From assembly GCA_017466065.1 (NCBI GenBank), contig JAFTUV010000008.1:1-14374 (forward strand): a DNA stretch of 14,374 nucleotides. Reading direction: 5' to 3'. The notes under the pieces are model-generated. The model was given only the letters and a program-made list of their open reading frames with translations. It was not told the DNA's origin and did no database searches. Origin of the DNA: Bacteroidaceae bacterium. GTDB taxonomy: Bacteria > Bacteroidota > Bacteroidia > Bacteroidales > Bacteroidaceae. Position numbers and translations under genes: made by a program. Positions 1 to 7,465 of the stretch are shown here, piece by piece. The first letter of the stretch is position 1. Each line of letters starts with the position of its first letter.

Positions 1-13
1 CGCTTAATCGCAA

Positions 14-46
14 CATTGGGAACATAAATGTTCCGTCGTCGCAATG
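14..46. repeat. Imperfect hairpin at the left edge
   Basis: A perfect 7-base stem (GGAACAT at 19-25, ATGTTCC at 28-34, loop AA) sits inside an outer CATTG (14-18) / CAATG (42-46) pairing with a 7-base bulge on one side. It lies about 120 bases beyond the end of cysE, with no gene around it. It could be part of a repeat element or the terminator of a gene outside the window. The palindrome is read directly; its role is unknown. Confidence 0.55.
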
Positions 47-51
47 ACCTT

Positions 52-98
52 GCCAGCGAGTGAGTGAAAATTTATTTTCAATCGCAACGAGCGCAGCA
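52..98. repeat. AT-rich hairpin flanked by GCGAGTG and ACGAGCGCAGC
   Basis: A 7-base perfect stem (TGAAAAT 65-71, ATTTTCA 74-80) is framed by GCGAGTG on the left and GCAACGAGCGCAGC on the right. The same layout, an AT-rich palindrome between GAGYG-type words, recurs at 13286-13338 and, in reverse, at 13411-13466. This suggests a dispersed intergenic repeat family. No function is claimed. Confidence 0.55.
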
Positions 99-116
99 GG
101 TTATCGCTTTTGGCAA

Positions 117-139
117 ACGGCGCTACGGTTCCGCGCCGT
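117..139 (-). terminator. GC-rich hairpin after cysE, possible terminator
   Basis: Perfect 7-base arms ACGGCGC (117-123) and GCGCCGT (133-139) enclose a 9-base loop, starting 25 bases after the cysE stop codon. On the minus strand only three T residues follow the stem, so it is a weak match to a classical intrinsic terminator. Its position at the end of the last gene of the leftward operon is the main argument. Confidence 0.4.
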
Positions 140-163
140 CCTTTTATCAGAAAGGCACAGTCT

Positions 164-1045
164 CTATTTTCTCTGCACAATCTGCGCACCGGCAGGCACA
201 CTGTCGGTAACCCAGATGTTACCGCCTATTACTGCGCCCTTGCCCACGGTGATGCGACCGAGAATTGTGGCGTTACTATACACAATAACATTATCTTCGA
301 GAATGGGGTGACGGGGAATACCCTTTATGGGGTTACCCTTCTCGTCGAGCGGGAAGCTCTTTGCTCCGAGCGTTACACCCTGATAGAGTTTCACATTATT
401 GCCTATGATACAGGTTTCTCCAATTACAATGCCTGTGCCGTGGTCTATTGTAAAATACTCACCTATGCAGGCTCCGGGGTGAATGTCGATTCCCGTTTCG
501 CTGTGTGCAATCTCCGAAATTATGCGCGGGATAAGGGGCACACCAAGTTCGAGCAAGCGGTGGGCCATACGATAGTTGCTCACAGCCTTCACGCCCGGGT
601 AACAGCTTATTACCTCGCCAAAGCCGGTGGCAGCAGGGTCGCCGTTGTATGTAGCCTCAACATCCTTTGCGAGCTTGGCACGCAGGGCGGGCAGATAGGC
701 AATAAAATCGAGTGTGGCTTTCTGCGCAGCCTCGGCAGCATCCTCGGCCGGCATATTCTCGTTGCCGTAGCAGAGCCCTGCATACACCTGCTCATAGAGC
801 AGTTTGTAGAGCCTGTCGACATTCATTCCTGTCTTATAGGAGAGGGTGTGTGCCTCCTGCACCGAGTCGCCAAAGTAGCCCGGGAACACTATCGCACGCA
901 CAAGATTAACAACCTCGTTTATTACACGCCACGAGGGCATAGGCTCACCGTCGCGACGATGATTGAACATATCCTTTGCATCCTCGTTACCCACAAGTTC
1001 CTTTATCGTTTCGGCAAACACCGATGCAATCTTCTTGTTATTCAT
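164..1045 (-). CDS. cysE: Serine O-acetyltransferase (EpsC/CysE type)
   Basis: Transfers acetyl from acetyl-CoA to L-serine to give O-acetylserine, the first step of cysteine synthesis; cytoplasmic. The 293-residue protein has an alpha-helical N-terminal half (about 1-170) and a left-handed beta-helix of hexapeptide repeats from about 185 to the end. The residues expected for catalysis are present: Asp187 in GIDIHP, His202 in DHGTG and His246 in RHP. The stretch between the second and third coil (about 228-244) is longer than in E. coli CysE, as is usual for EpsC-like enzymes. ATG at 1045 is the only sensible start. The end is TAG. It lies 95 bases downstream of cysK, whose product uses O-acetylserine, so the two complete one pathway. 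A possible promoter of its own lies at the end of cysK. The C-terminus is short and ends Gln-Arg-Lys rather than in the long Ile-terminated tail that binds CysK in enterics. Confidence 0.96.
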   Translation of the reverse strand: MNNKKIASVFAETIKELVGNEDAKDMFNHRRDGEPMPSWRVINEVVNLVRAIVFPGYFGDSVQEAHTLSYKTGMNVDRLYKLLYEQVYAGLCYGNENMPAEDAAEAAQKATLDFIAYLPALRAKLAKDVEATYNGDPAATGFGEVISCYPGVKAVSNYRMAHRLLELGVPLIPRIISEIAHSETGIDIHPGACIGEYFTIDHGTGIVIGETCIIGNNVKLYQGVTLGAKSFPLDEKGNPIKGIPRHPILEDNVIVYSNATILGRITVGKGAVIGGNIWVTDSVPAGAQIVQRK

Positions 1046-1112
1046 ATAGCTATTTAATTTTTTCCTTATTTTCGTTAGTTATGCAATTTTCACACAGCAC
1101 TCATTCATAAAA

Positions 1113-1123
1113 TTCGGGCCGAA
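1113..1123. other. Short palindrome in the cysK-cysE gap
   Basis: TTCGG-G-CCGAA is an 11-base palindrome located just downstream (minus strand) of the proposed cysE start of transcription. The arms are too close for a free hairpin, so a protein-binding site is more plausible than a terminator. It could equally be chance. Confidence 0.2.
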
Positions 1124-1135
1124 GAACAGATGCAA

Positions 1136-1167
1136 CAAAATTACTCTTTAAAAAGGTCGGTCGACAA
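1136..1167 (-). promoter_or_regulatory. Possible Bacteroidales promoter for cysE
   Basis: On the minus strand TAATTTTG (1143-1136) fits the -7 box TAnnTTTG, and TTG (1167-1165) lies 21 bases upstream as a -33 element. Transcription would start near 1128, giving a leader of about 80 bases before cysE. The box overlaps the cysK stop codon, so cysE could be transcribed alone as well as with the operon. Motif match only. Confidence 0.35.
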
Positions 1168-2067
1168 GTAACGCTCGCCACAATCGGGCAGAAGCACCAC
1201 CACATTCTTGCCCGCACAGTCGGGACGTCGCAATATTTCGCCGGCAGCCCACAGAGCCGCACCCGACGAATAGCCCACCAGCAACCCCTCGGTTGCCACC
1301 AATCGGCGCGCAGTCTCAATGGCATCTTCGTTCTTAACGGCAATAACCTCGTCGACCACCGCAGCGTCGTATATAGTCGGCACAAAGCCCGCACCAATGC
1401 CTTGTAGCTTGTGCGCTCCCTTCGCCCCACCCGACAGCACGGGTGAAGAGGCCGGCTCCACAGCCACAATCTTAACCGCGGGGTTAAGTTCTTTGAGTCT
1501 GCGCCCCGTGCCTGTAATTGTTCCGCCGGTACCCACGCCCGCCACAAAAATATCGACACTGCCACAAGTGTCGCGCCATATTTCATTGGCCGTGGATGTG
1601 TGAGCCGCGGGGTTGGCCACATTCTCAAACTGTTGCAGAATGATGCTGCCGGGAATTTCGGCTGCAAGCTCATTGGCCTTCTTTATGGCACCGGCCATTG
1701 CATCGGCACCCGGAGTGAGCACAAGCGTGGCACCGTAGGCACGCAACAAGTTCATACGCTCGGCACTCATAGTGTCGGGCATTGTGAGTATAAGTTTATA
1801 CCCTCTTATTGCCGACACAAGAGCAAGCCCCACGCCTGTATTTCCGCTTGTGGGCTCTATTATGGTTGCCCCCTTATGCAACATTCCACGCTCCTCGGCT
1901 GCGGTTATCATAGAAAGGGCCGTGCGATCCTTAACGCTGCCCGCCGGATTAAAATACTCTATCTTAACAATGGGCGCAGTTACCAGCCCTGCGGCTGCGG
2001 CGTAACGCGACACACGCAGAAGAGGCGTGTTTCCTATGAGGGAGGTGAGACTTTCGGCAATCTTCAT
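1141..2067 (-). CDS. cysK: Cysteine synthase (O-acetylserine sulfhydrylase)
   Basis: A fold-type II pyridoxal-phosphate enzyme that joins O-acetylserine and sulfide to make cysteine; cytoplasmic. Counting from ATG at 2067 (308 residues), the PLP lysine is Lys46 in NPAGSVKDR, the substrate loop PTSGNTG is at about 72-78, the phosphate-binding GTGGT at about 179-183, and GYSSGAA near 265-271 holds the serine facing the pyridine nitrogen. Length is normal for the family. A frame extension to a TTG at 2073 adds only two residues and would overlap the Maf stop, so ATG at 2067 is preferred. It begins two bases after maf ends, so it is almost surely co-transcribed with it. A cystathionine beta-synthase-like role is unlikely: there is no extra domain and cysE is next door. 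Confidence 0.96.
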   Translation of the reverse strand: MKIAESLTSLIGNTPLLRVSRYAAAAGLVTAPIVKIEYFNPAGSVKDRTALSMITAAEERGMLHKGATIIEPTSGNTGVGLALVSAIRGYKLILTMPDTMSAERMNLLRAYGATLVLTPGADAMAGAIKKANELAAEIPGSIILQQFENVANPAAHTSTANEIWRDTCGSVDIFVAGVGTGGTITGTGRRLKELNPAVKIVAVEPASSPVLSGGAKGAHKLQGIGAGFVPTIYDAAVVDEVIAVKNEDAIETARRLVATEGLLVGYSSGAALWAAGEILRRPDCAGKNVVVLLPDCGERYLSTDLFKE

Positions 2068-2069
2068 AA

Positions 2070-2654
2070 TCAAGGTATCTGTTTAAGTTCATTGTAAAGC
2101 CGTTGCACGGGCAACCCCATCACATTGAAGTAGGAGCCGTCGATACCCGAAATTCCTATGTATCCTATCCACTCCTGAACCCCGTATGAACCGGCCTTGT
2201 CCATTGGCTTGTACTTTTCTATATAATAATCTATTTCATCGGCAGTGAGCTGCGCAAATGTCACCTGCGAACAGGCAACGAAACTGCGCACAACATCCTT
2301 TGTTACTATTGTAACACCCGTGAACACCGAATGGCTCTTGCCCGACATAAATTCGAGCATACGGCGTGCATCGGCAGCATTCACAGGCTTGCCGAGCGGT
2401 TGTCCGTCGAGCCACACAATAGTGTCGGCGGTAATCACAAGCTCGTCGGCAGCCATTTGCGAGCGATAGGCCTCGGCCTTCTTCTTCGAAATATAGAGAG
2501 GAATGTCGCCACCCTGCAACGAAGAGGGGAACGACTCGTCAACATCGGGCAACGGGCGCACCTCAAAGGCAATATCGAGCCCTGCCAGCAGTTCCCTGCG
2601 ACGGGGCGATGCCGAAGCGAGTATGACTTTATATTTACTTAAATTCTCCAACAT
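2070..2654 (-). CDS. maf: Maf-family nucleotide pyrophosphatase
   Basis: Hydrolyses non-canonical or excess nucleoside triphosphates to monophosphate and pyrophosphate (house-cleaning), in the cytoplasm. The signature [11 protein letters not shown] is close to the N-terminus, followed by SKKKAEAY, the catalytic-Asp motif ITADTIV and GKP. The segment [11 protein letters not shown] resembles the dTTP/UTP-specific (YhdE-like) branch more than the 7-methyl-GTP branch; that assignment is inference. From ATG at 2654 the protein has 194 residues and begins [14 protein letters not shown], which fits the usual start of Bacteroidales homologues. An ATG at 2666 would add four residues and overlap the preceding phosphatase gene by 7 bases. 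It sits in the order phosphatase > maf > cysK with gaps of only a few bases. Confidence 0.93.
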   Translation of the reverse strand: MLENLSKYKVILASASPRRRELLAGLDIAFEVRPLPDVDESFPSSLQGGDIPLYISKKKAEAYRSQMAADELVITADTIVWLDGQPLGKPVNAADARRMLEFMSGKSHSVFTGVTIVTKDVVRSFVACSQVTFAQLTADEIDYYIEKYKPMDKAGSYGVQEWIGYIGISGIDGSYFNVMGLPVQRLYNELKQIP

Positions 2655-2659
2655 AAGCG

Positions 2660-3178
2660 TTACCATCCAAAAGCATTAGCCTCGTCCATCCATTTGCCTT
2701 GCGCACGCATCACCTGCTCTATCACATCGCGGCCGCAGCCCTCACCACCCTTCCGGGGCGAAATATAGCGCGAGATATTCTTAATCTCCACCGCAGCATC
2801 GGCCGGACAGCAGGGGAGGCCGCACATCTGCATAACCTCATAATCGGGAATATCATCGCCCATATACATAATCTCCTCGGGTTTAAGGTCGTACATAAGC
2901 ATCAGTTCCTCGAAGCAGTCGCGCTTTATCGAGGCGCCCAAATAAACATCGGTAATTCCAAGGCCGTTGTAACGCACCTTCACCGCCTCGGTGCGTGCAC
3001 CGGTGATTATGGCAACGCGAAAGCCGGCCTTTACGGCAAGTTGCAAGGCATAACCATCCTTTATGTTCACCGTGCGCATAGGCTCACCGCCGGGGTACAT
3101 TGTTATTGTTTCGCGGCTCAACACTCCATCCACATCAAAGACGAGAGCCTTTATCTTGGTTAAATCGTAATTTATCAT
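2660..3178 (-). CDS. kdsC: HAD phosphatase, KDO-8-phosphate phosphatase-like
   Basis: A small HAD-superfamily phosphatase of the KdsC type without a cap domain, expected to act as a tetramer and remove phosphate from 3-deoxy-D-manno-octulosonate 8-phosphate on the way to lipopolysaccharide KDO. Of 172 residues, Asp15 and Asp17 in FDVDGVL are the nucleophile and acid/base, Thr59 in IITGAR is motif II, Lys85 in GASIKRD is motif III, and GDDIPD with Asp108/Asp109 is motif IV. The end [13 protein letters not shown] is typical of the Bacteroidales group. The ATG at 3178 lies inside the 3' end of the upstream gene (44-base overlap), indicating coupled translation. The substrate is inferred from family; related members act on other sugar phosphates. 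Confidence 0.9.
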   Translation of the reverse strand: MINYDLTKIKALVFDVDGVLSRETITMYPGGEPMRTVNIKDGYALQLAVKAGFRVAIITGARTEAVKVRYNGLGITDVYLGASIKRDCFEELMLMYDLKPEEIMYMGDDIPDYEVMQMCGLPCCPADAAVEIKNISRYISPRKGGEGCGRDVIEQVMRAQGKWMDEANAFGW

Positions 3179-3962
3179 AATTATCGGTCTTTTTTGTTTT
3201 TGCGGTTATATAATCGCTCATAATGGAATAAACCTCCTTTAATCGGCCGGCAAGCATCGCCTTGTGAACATTCATCACATTCTCATCGCCACGCCGGGCA
3301 GGCCCTGTCTGCGCATCGGCCGGATGCAGATGATGCACCTTCTCGGCAGTCTCTTCCACCAGAGGCAACATTGCCTCGAAAGGGAGGCCGTTAGCCTCCA
3401 ACAATTCCGCAGCCATAGAATAGGCCGCATTGGTAAAGTTACAGGCAAACACCGCCGCAATGTGCAGATATTTACGTTGCTCGCCCGTGGCCCTCACGGC
3501 CTTGCTGCCAATTCTCGCTGCGAGCTCCTCCAAACAGGCTGCAACACCCTCGCTGCTTCCCTCCACAAAAGTGGTTATTTTCGAAAAATCGGCAATGCGC
3601 TGCTTGCTGAATGTCTGCATTGGGTAGAATACCCCATATTTCCCCGCGCCGGCACTGCGCAACACATCCACAGGAACACTCCCGGCCGTGTGCACCATCA
3701 ACGCAGCGGGGTAACGCCGGGCAACAGCTTGTGCCACACTCGGCAATGCACTGTCGGCAACAGAGATTATCACAATATCGGCAGCGGGCAGGTCGTCGAT
3801 ACTGCACGACGACGGGCACCCTATTCTATCGCCAAGCTCCTGTGCCGAAGAGTGCGTACGGCTCCACACTGCAACAGGAGGTATTCCCGCCGCTGCAAGA
3901 GCCACTCCAAGCGATGTTGCAAGGTTGCCGGCACCAATGAGCAATATTCTGCTATTTGCCAC
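3135..3962 (-). CDS. Rossmann-fold NAD(P)-binding protein with DUF2520 domain
   Basis: A cytoplasmic protein of the pyrroline-5-carboxylate-reductase/F420-oxidoreductase-like fold. The N-terminal dinucleotide site reads [14 protein letters not shown]. The C-terminal helical DUF2520 domain has the hallmark [10 protein letters not shown] and HPADAQTG region near its end. The substrate is unknown for the family. The start is not obvious: homologues begin a few residues before the nucleotide-binding strand, where this frame offers GTG at 3962 (275 residues, used here), TTG at 3965 or TTG at 3974. The nearest ATG (4007) would add 15 residues buried in the nitroreductase gene. With GTG the overlap with the nitroreductase is 11 bases, and the 3' end overlaps the phosphatase by 44 bases. 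The run DUF2520 > KdsC-like > Maf is a recurring arrangement in Bacteroidetes as far as I recall. Confidence 0.88.
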   Translation of the reverse strand: MANSRILLIGAGNLATSLGVALAAAGIPPVAVWSRTHSSAQELGDRIGCPSSCSIDDLPAADIVIISVADSALPSVAQAVARRYPAALMVHTAGSVPVDVLRSAGAGKYGVFYPMQTFSKQRIADFSKITTFVEGSSEGVAACLEELAARIGSKAVRATGEQRKYLHIAAVFACNFTNAAYSMAAELLEANGLPFEAMLPLVEETAEKVHHLHPADAQTGPARRGDENVMNVHKAMLAGRLKEVYSIMSDYITAKTKKTDNYDKLRFNQDKGSRL

Positions 3963-4488
3963 CAAATTTACCAATGTGAATTTTCTCCCACTGCAATCTC
4001 TCCTCATCGAAAGGCTTTGCCTCGCGGGCCTTATGCCCCACAGCCACCACCGAGAGCACAGCATAGTGCTGCGGAATATCCAGAATTTTTCTCACATTAT
4101 CCTCGGCCGGGACACCCTCGGAGTCCTTGCGGCAACGCATCTGCACCCAACAGGTGCCCAATCCAAGCTCCTGTGCGGCAAGCTGTATTATAATGGTTGC
4201 TATTGAACAATCCTCTATCCACACATCGGTCTTTGTAGTATCGCCAAGAACCACAATCGCCATAGCTGCACCTTCGAGAAGGGCCGCTCCCTGCGCCTTT
4301 GCCGTCGAAAGAGCCTTCAACACCTCCTTATCCTCCACAAGAACAAACTCCCACGGGTTATAACGATGGCCCGACGGTGACATTAGAGCCGCCTTCATAA
4401 GATTGCACACATCCTCTTTATCCACAGGCTCGCCTGTGAAGAGCCTGCAACTGCGTCTATTCTTCAATAAATCGAAATAATTGCTCAT
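3952..4488 (-). CDS. Nitroreductase-family FMN oxidoreductase
   Basis: A flavin enzyme expected to reduce nitro- or quinone-type substrates with NAD(P)H; the physiological substrate is unknown. The 178-residue protein carries the family opening KNRRSCRLFTGEPV (about 9-22, with the FMN phosphate-binding RRS-x-R), the SPSGHRYNPWEFV segment (about 37-49), and ELGLGTCWVQ (about 107-116). The final part, PQHYAVLSVVAVGHK, is the usual C-terminal strand. ATG at 4488 gives the normal length for a small nitroreductase. It is the first gene of the leftward operon and stands divergent to the malic enzyme gene across 155 bases, with a good -33/-7 pair in front. Confidence 0.93.
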   Translation of the reverse strand: MSNYFDLLKNRRSCRLFTGEPVDKEDVCNLMKAALMSPSGHRYNPWEFVLVEDKEVLKALSTAKAQGAALLEGAAMAIVVLGDTTKTDVWIEDCSIATIIIQLAAQELGLGTCWVQMRCRKDSEGVPAEDNVRKILDIPQHYAVLSVVAVGHKAREAKPFDEERLQWEKIHIGKFGGK

Positions 4489-4511
4489 AACTATATAATT
4501 ATCGCATTATA

Positions 4512-4524
4512 GCATAAATTATGC
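4512..4524. promoter_or_regulatory. Perfect palindrome at the divergent promoter, candidate operator
   Basis: GCATAA-A-TTATGC is a perfect 6-base inverted repeat around one base. It directly abuts the proposed -7 box of the nitroreductase promoter and covers its expected start of transcription. The surrounding DNA is AT-rich (another palindrome, ATAATTAT, at 4495-4502), so chance is possible. Position suggests a repressor site. Confidence 0.35.
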
Positions 4525-4554
4525 GAAGATATAACAATCTCGTTAAAACTCAAA
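4524..4554 (-). promoter_or_regulatory. Promoter of the nitroreductase-to-cysK operon
   Basis: On the minus strand TTTG (4554-4551) is followed after exactly 19 bases by TATCTTCG (4531-4524), a one-base variant of the Bacteroidetes -7 box TAnnTTTG. The start of transcription would fall near 4517, about 29 bases before the ATG at 4488. The spacing makes this the best two-part promoter in the window. Confidence 0.55.
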
Positions 4555-4643
4555 AAACAACAGCAGAAAAACAATCCACAAATAATCGAACAGCACAGAA
4601 CCATACTCCCCTCGCCGATGTTCTATTCATAAAAGCGTTGATT

Positions 4644-6002
4644 ATGAGCGACAGATTAGATGAAAAAGCTCTCGAATACCACGAAGGCAAGAGAGCCGGA
4701 AAAACAGAGGTTATTCCCACAAAGCCATACAGCACCCCCGAAGAACTCTCGCTGGCCTACTCCCCGGGGGTTGCCGCACCCGCAGCAGCAATAAACAAGG
4801 ACCGTTGGCAAGCCTACCGATACACCAACAAAGGAAACCTCGTTGCAATAATATCCAACGGCAGTGCCCTGCTGGGGCTTGGCAACACAGGAGCATTGAG
4901 TGCAAAGCCGGTGATGGAAGGAAAATCGATGCTCTTCAAAATATATGCCGACATTGACGCATTCGACATTGAGCTTGCCGAGGAGGACCCCGACAAATTC
5001 ATCGCCACCGTTCAGGATATTTCGCCGACCTTCGGCGCAATAAGCCTCGAAGATATCAAAGCACCCGAATGTTTCTACATTGAGGAACGCTTGCGCAAGC
5101 TGCTCGACATTCCTGTGATGCACGACGACCAGCACGGCACCGCAGTAATAATAGCCGCAGCCCTCACAAATGCCGCCGAGATTGCCGGCAAAGAACTTCA
5201 CAACCTGCAAACAGTGATAAACGGCGCAGGAGCCGCAGCCATAGCCACAGCCAAAATGCTTGTGACAATAGGCATAAAACGCGAGAATATAACAATGCTC
5301 GACAGCAAGGGAGTCATAAACATTGCACGCAGCAACCTCACCCCTCAAAAAGCACTCTTTGCAATAGAGGATACAAACATAAACACTCTCGCCCAAGCCA
5401 TCGCAGGGAAGGATGCCTTCATAGGCCTGTCGCGAGGAGGCCTCTTCACAAGAGATATGGCACTCTCGATGAGTGACAACCCCATAATCTTTGCCCTCGC
5501 CAACCCCACCCCCGAAATTGATTACAACGAAGCAAAGGAGGCACGTCCCGACGCAATCGTAGCAACCGGACGCACCGACACCCCCAACCAGATAAACAAC
5601 GCGATAGCCTTCCCCCACCTTTTCCGTGGCGCACTCGACACCCTCTCCACCGACATAAACAGCGCAATGCAACAAGCAGCCGTCAAGGCCATTGCCTCGC
5701 TTGCCCACGAGCCGGTGCCCGACAATATAAAGAAAAGTTACGGCACCGACCTTCACTTCGGCCCCGACTACATTGTGCCCAAGATTGGCGACTGCCGTTT
5801 GCTGCCCTCTGTCGCCAAGGCCGTTGCCAACGCTGCAATGGAAAGTGGCATTGCCCGCCGCAAAATAGTATCGTGGAGCGAATACGAAGAAACATTATTA
5901 TGCCGTATGGAGCGAGAAACCCACTACTGTCACCACAGCCACCACAGCAACAGACAACAGCTGCATAAGAAATACGATACAGGAATGAACAAACTACCAT
6001 AA
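4644..6002 (+). CDS. NADP-type malic enzyme lacking the phosphotransacetylase domain
   Basis: Oxidatively decarboxylates malate to pyruvate, making NAD(P)H, in the cytoplasm. From ATG at 4644 the protein has 452 residues and begins MSDRLDEKALEYHEGKRAGK, as in MaeB-type enzymes; the open frame upstream to 4521 is poorly coding and does not resemble the family. Seen in order: catalytic Tyr39 in AYSPGVAAP, Lys94 in VMEGK, metal ligands Glu136-Asp137 in SLEDIKAPECF and Asp161-Asp162 in HDDQHGTA, the nucleotide loop NGAGAAA at 193-199, and FALANPTPEI at 283-292. Related Bacteroidales enzymes are usually about 760 residues with a phosphotransacetylase-like C-terminal domain. This one leaves the family pattern after WSEYEETLLCRM (411-422) and ends in a 30-residue tail rich in His. 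The acetyl-CoA-responsive control attributed to that domain is therefore probably missing. No clear promoter was found in the 155-base divergent region. Confidence 0.95.
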   Translation: MSDRLDEKALEYHEGKRAGKTEVIPTKPYSTPEELSLAYSPGVAAPAAAINKDRWQAYRYTNKGNLVAIISNGSALLGLGNTGALSAKPVMEGKSMLFKIYADIDAFDIELAEEDPDKFIATVQDISPTFGAISLEDIKAPECFYIEERLRKLLDIPVMHDDQHGTAVIIAAALTNAAEIAGKELHNLQTVINGAGAAAIATAKMLVTIGIKRENITMLDSKGVINIARSNLTPQKALFAIEDTNINTLAQAIAGKDAFIGLSRGGLFTRDMALSMSDNPIIFALANPTPEIDYNEAKEARPDAIVATGRTDTPNQINNAIAFPHLFRGALDTLSTDINSAMQQAAVKAIASLAHEPVPDNIKKSYGTDLHFGPDYIVPKIGDCRLLPSVAKAVANAAMESGIARRKIVSWSEYEETLLCRMERETHYCHHSHHSNRQQLHKKYDTGMNKLP

Positions 6003-6006
6003 TTTT

Positions 6007-6273
6007 ATGAAAGAAAAACCAACACCTGCCGAAGTGGAAGCCACCATCGAAAAATTCCTGCAAGAGCTCCACACACAATCCCTTAACAATTTCTCGCAAG
6101 CGAGATTAAAGGGAGTTTATGCCATAAGCCCAACGTACACCGATGAGGAGGACGAAATGTATGAAGACTACAACACCGACGACCCCTCCCCGGTCGATGA
6201 AGAGCCCGTTCACGAGAGCGACGAAGAACTCTACCTGCTCTATCGCCGCGCAATCCGCCATCGCTTCAATTAG
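6007..6273 (+). CDS. Small acidic protein of unknown function
   Basis: I do not recognise this 88-residue protein. ATG at 6007 follows the malic enzyme stop by four bases, so it is probably translated from the same message. The first third (1-35) looks helical and mixed in charge; the middle (43-72) is strongly acidic with runs such as TDEEDEMYEDYNTDD; the end turns basic (YRRAIRHRFN). There is no signal peptide, membrane segment or Cys. Codon use resembles the neighbours, and no longer frame competes on the plus strand. It could be a lineage-specific protein or, less likely, a chance frame. Confidence 0.65.
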   Translation: MKEKPTPAEVEATIEKFLQELHTQSLNNFSQARLKGVYAISPTYTDEEDEMYEDYNTDDPSPVDEEPVHESDEELYLLYRRAIRHRFN

Positions 6274-6326
6274 AAAGAACAGAATAAAATTTGTAAAAAA
6301 GACAAGGAAAAAAACATTTCATTTAC

Positions 6327-6334
6327 TAACTTTG
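6327..6334 (+). promoter_or_regulatory. -7 promoter box for the DUF4494-yggS pair
   Basis: TAACTTTG followed by C is a full match to TAnnTTTG. Transcription would begin near 6341, about 24 bases before the ATG at 6365. No TTG lies at the ideal 19-21 base distance upstream, so the -33 element is weak or absent. The 91-base gap 6274-6364 holds nothing else that I can see. Confidence 0.5.
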
Positions 6335-6364
6335 CGAGCACTATACAAAAAACAATAATACAAT

Positions 6365-6808
6365 ATGACACAAAGTTGGTTCGAAGTAAAAGTATCCTAT
6401 GAACGCGCAGGCGAGAAAGGGCTCAATACAAAAGTAAATGAAGTGTACCTTGTACAAGGATTCAGTTTCACCGAGGTAGAGAAACGCATCACTCTGGAAC
6501 TGCAACCCTCGGTGACAGGCGAGTTTACCATAAACGAAATGAAGCGTACAAAATATGGCGAGCTTGTGGACAGCCCCAGCGAAACAGCCGACAAATGGTT
6601 CAAATGCAAAATTGTGCTTGTAACCATCGACGAGGTGAGCGCAAAAGAGAAAAAGACCTCGGTGGTTATACTCGTTAAGGCCGAAGATTGTGCCGGTGCG
6701 GTTGCTGGGCTCAATAAACATATGGAGGATTCGGTGATGGCATACGACCTTGCATCGGTAAACGAAAGTTCAATCGTGGATATTTTCCACTATGAAGCAA
6801 TACTCTAA
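6365..6808 (+). CDS. DUF4494 family protein
   Basis: A cytoplasmic protein of 147 residues matching the Bacteroidetes family DUF4494 in length and pattern: the opening TQSWFEVKVSYERAGEKG, the central KVNEVYLVQGFSFTEVEKRI, and a C-terminal segment ending SVNESSIVDIFHYE. The function is unknown. There is no signal peptide or membrane segment; an alternation of short beta strands and helices is likely. ATG at 6365 is preceded by a -7 box. Its last 17 bases overlap the start of the YggS-type gene, so the two are co-transcribed and probably translationally coupled. Confidence 0.88.
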   Translation: MTQSWFEVKVSYERAGEKGLNTKVNEVYLVQGFSFTEVEKRITLELQPSVTGEFTINEMKRTKYGELVDSPSETADKWFKCKIVLVTIDEVSAKEKKTSVVILVKAEDCAGAVAGLNKHMEDSVMAYDLASVNESSIVDIFHYEAIL

Positions 6809-7463
6809 AATAGAAGAACGGATAAATAGGATAAGTGCCACACTCCCACAAGGAGTGACGCTCATCGCCGTGTCGAAATACCACCCCGTGGAGGCCATAG
6901 AAGCGGCCTACTCCGCGGGGCAACGGCATTTTGGCGAGAGCAAGGCACAAGACCTTGTTGTCAAGCATCAGGCCCTGCCGGCCGATGTCTGTTGGCACTT
7001 TATAGGGCATCTGCAAAGCAACAAGATAAAATACATTGCCCCCTTCATACACCTCATACACAGCATCGACAGCCTGCGCCTGTTGCGCGAGGTCGATAAG
7101 CAGGGAGCAAAAGCAGGGCGCAAGATTCCCTGCCTGCTGCAAATACACATTGCACAAGAGGAAACAAAATTCGGATTCACACCCGGCGAGTGCCTCTCAA
7201 TGCTCGCCGAGGAAGAGTGGCGCACATTAGAACACGTTGAAATACGCGGCCTTATGTGTATGGCAAGCAACACCGACGACGAAGAGCAGATAAACAACGA
7301 ATTTGCCGTGGTAAAAAAACTTTTCGACACTATAAAGGAACGCTTCTTCACCGGGAACGACCGGTTCAATATTCTATCGGCAGGAATGAGTGACGACTAC
7401 CCCATTGCCATAGCCAATGGTAGCAACTATGTGCGTGTAGGCTCGGCAATATTCTGTGAATAA
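6792..7463 (+). CDS. yggS: YggS/PLPBP-type pyridoxal 5'-phosphate homeostasis protein
   Basis: Binds pyridoxal phosphate and helps keep B6 vitamers and amino acids in balance; it has no well-established enzyme activity. The 223 residues form a single TIM-barrel-like domain. Lys29 in LIAVSKYHP is the PLP-linking lysine; FGESKAQD (47-54), HFIGHLQSNK (69-78), GLMCMAS (153-159), LSAGMSDDY (195-203) and the phosphate-binding GSNYVRVGSAIF (210-221) are the family blocks. The Ser in FGES, where many members have Asn, is common in this phylum. ATG at 6792 lies within the end of the DUF4494 gene. The stop (7461-7463) is two bases from the stop of the convergent membrane protein gene. Confidence 0.95.
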   Translation: MKQYSKIEERINRISATLPQGVTLIAVSKYHPVEAIEAAYSAGQRHFGESKAQDLVVKHQALPADVCWHFIGHLQSNKIKYIAPFIHLIHSIDSLRLLREVDKQGAKAGRKIPCLLQIHIAQEETKFGFTPGECLSMLAEEEWRTLEHVEIRGLMCMASNTDDEEQINNEFAVVKKLFDTIKERFFTGNDRFNILSAGMSDDYPIAIANGSNYVRVGSAIFCE

Positions 7464-7465
7464 CA

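Noticed and set aside
110..1057. Plus-strand open frame of 315 codons opposite cysE
   Set aside because: It mirrors cysE almost exactly, has no recognisable domain, and its composition follows from the codon use of the real gene on the minus strand.
2068..2073. TTG start for cysK
   Set aside because: It adds two residues and overlaps the maf stop, while an ATG follows immediately.
3264..4193. Plus-strand open frame of 309 codons across the DUF2520 and nitroreductase genes
   Set aside because: Rich in His, Arg, Cys and Pro with no family pattern; the minus-strand genes carry clear motifs over the same bases.
4521..4643. N-terminal extension of the malic enzyme frame by 41 codons
   Set aside because: Low-complexity Asn/Thr/Gln-rich translation that overlaps the divergent promoter and palindrome; family members begin at the second ATG.
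4656..5756. Minus-strand open frame of 366 codons opposite the malic enzyme
   Set aside because: Rich in Cys, Gly and Tyr as an antisense shadow; the plus strand holds all catalytic motifs of malic enzyme.
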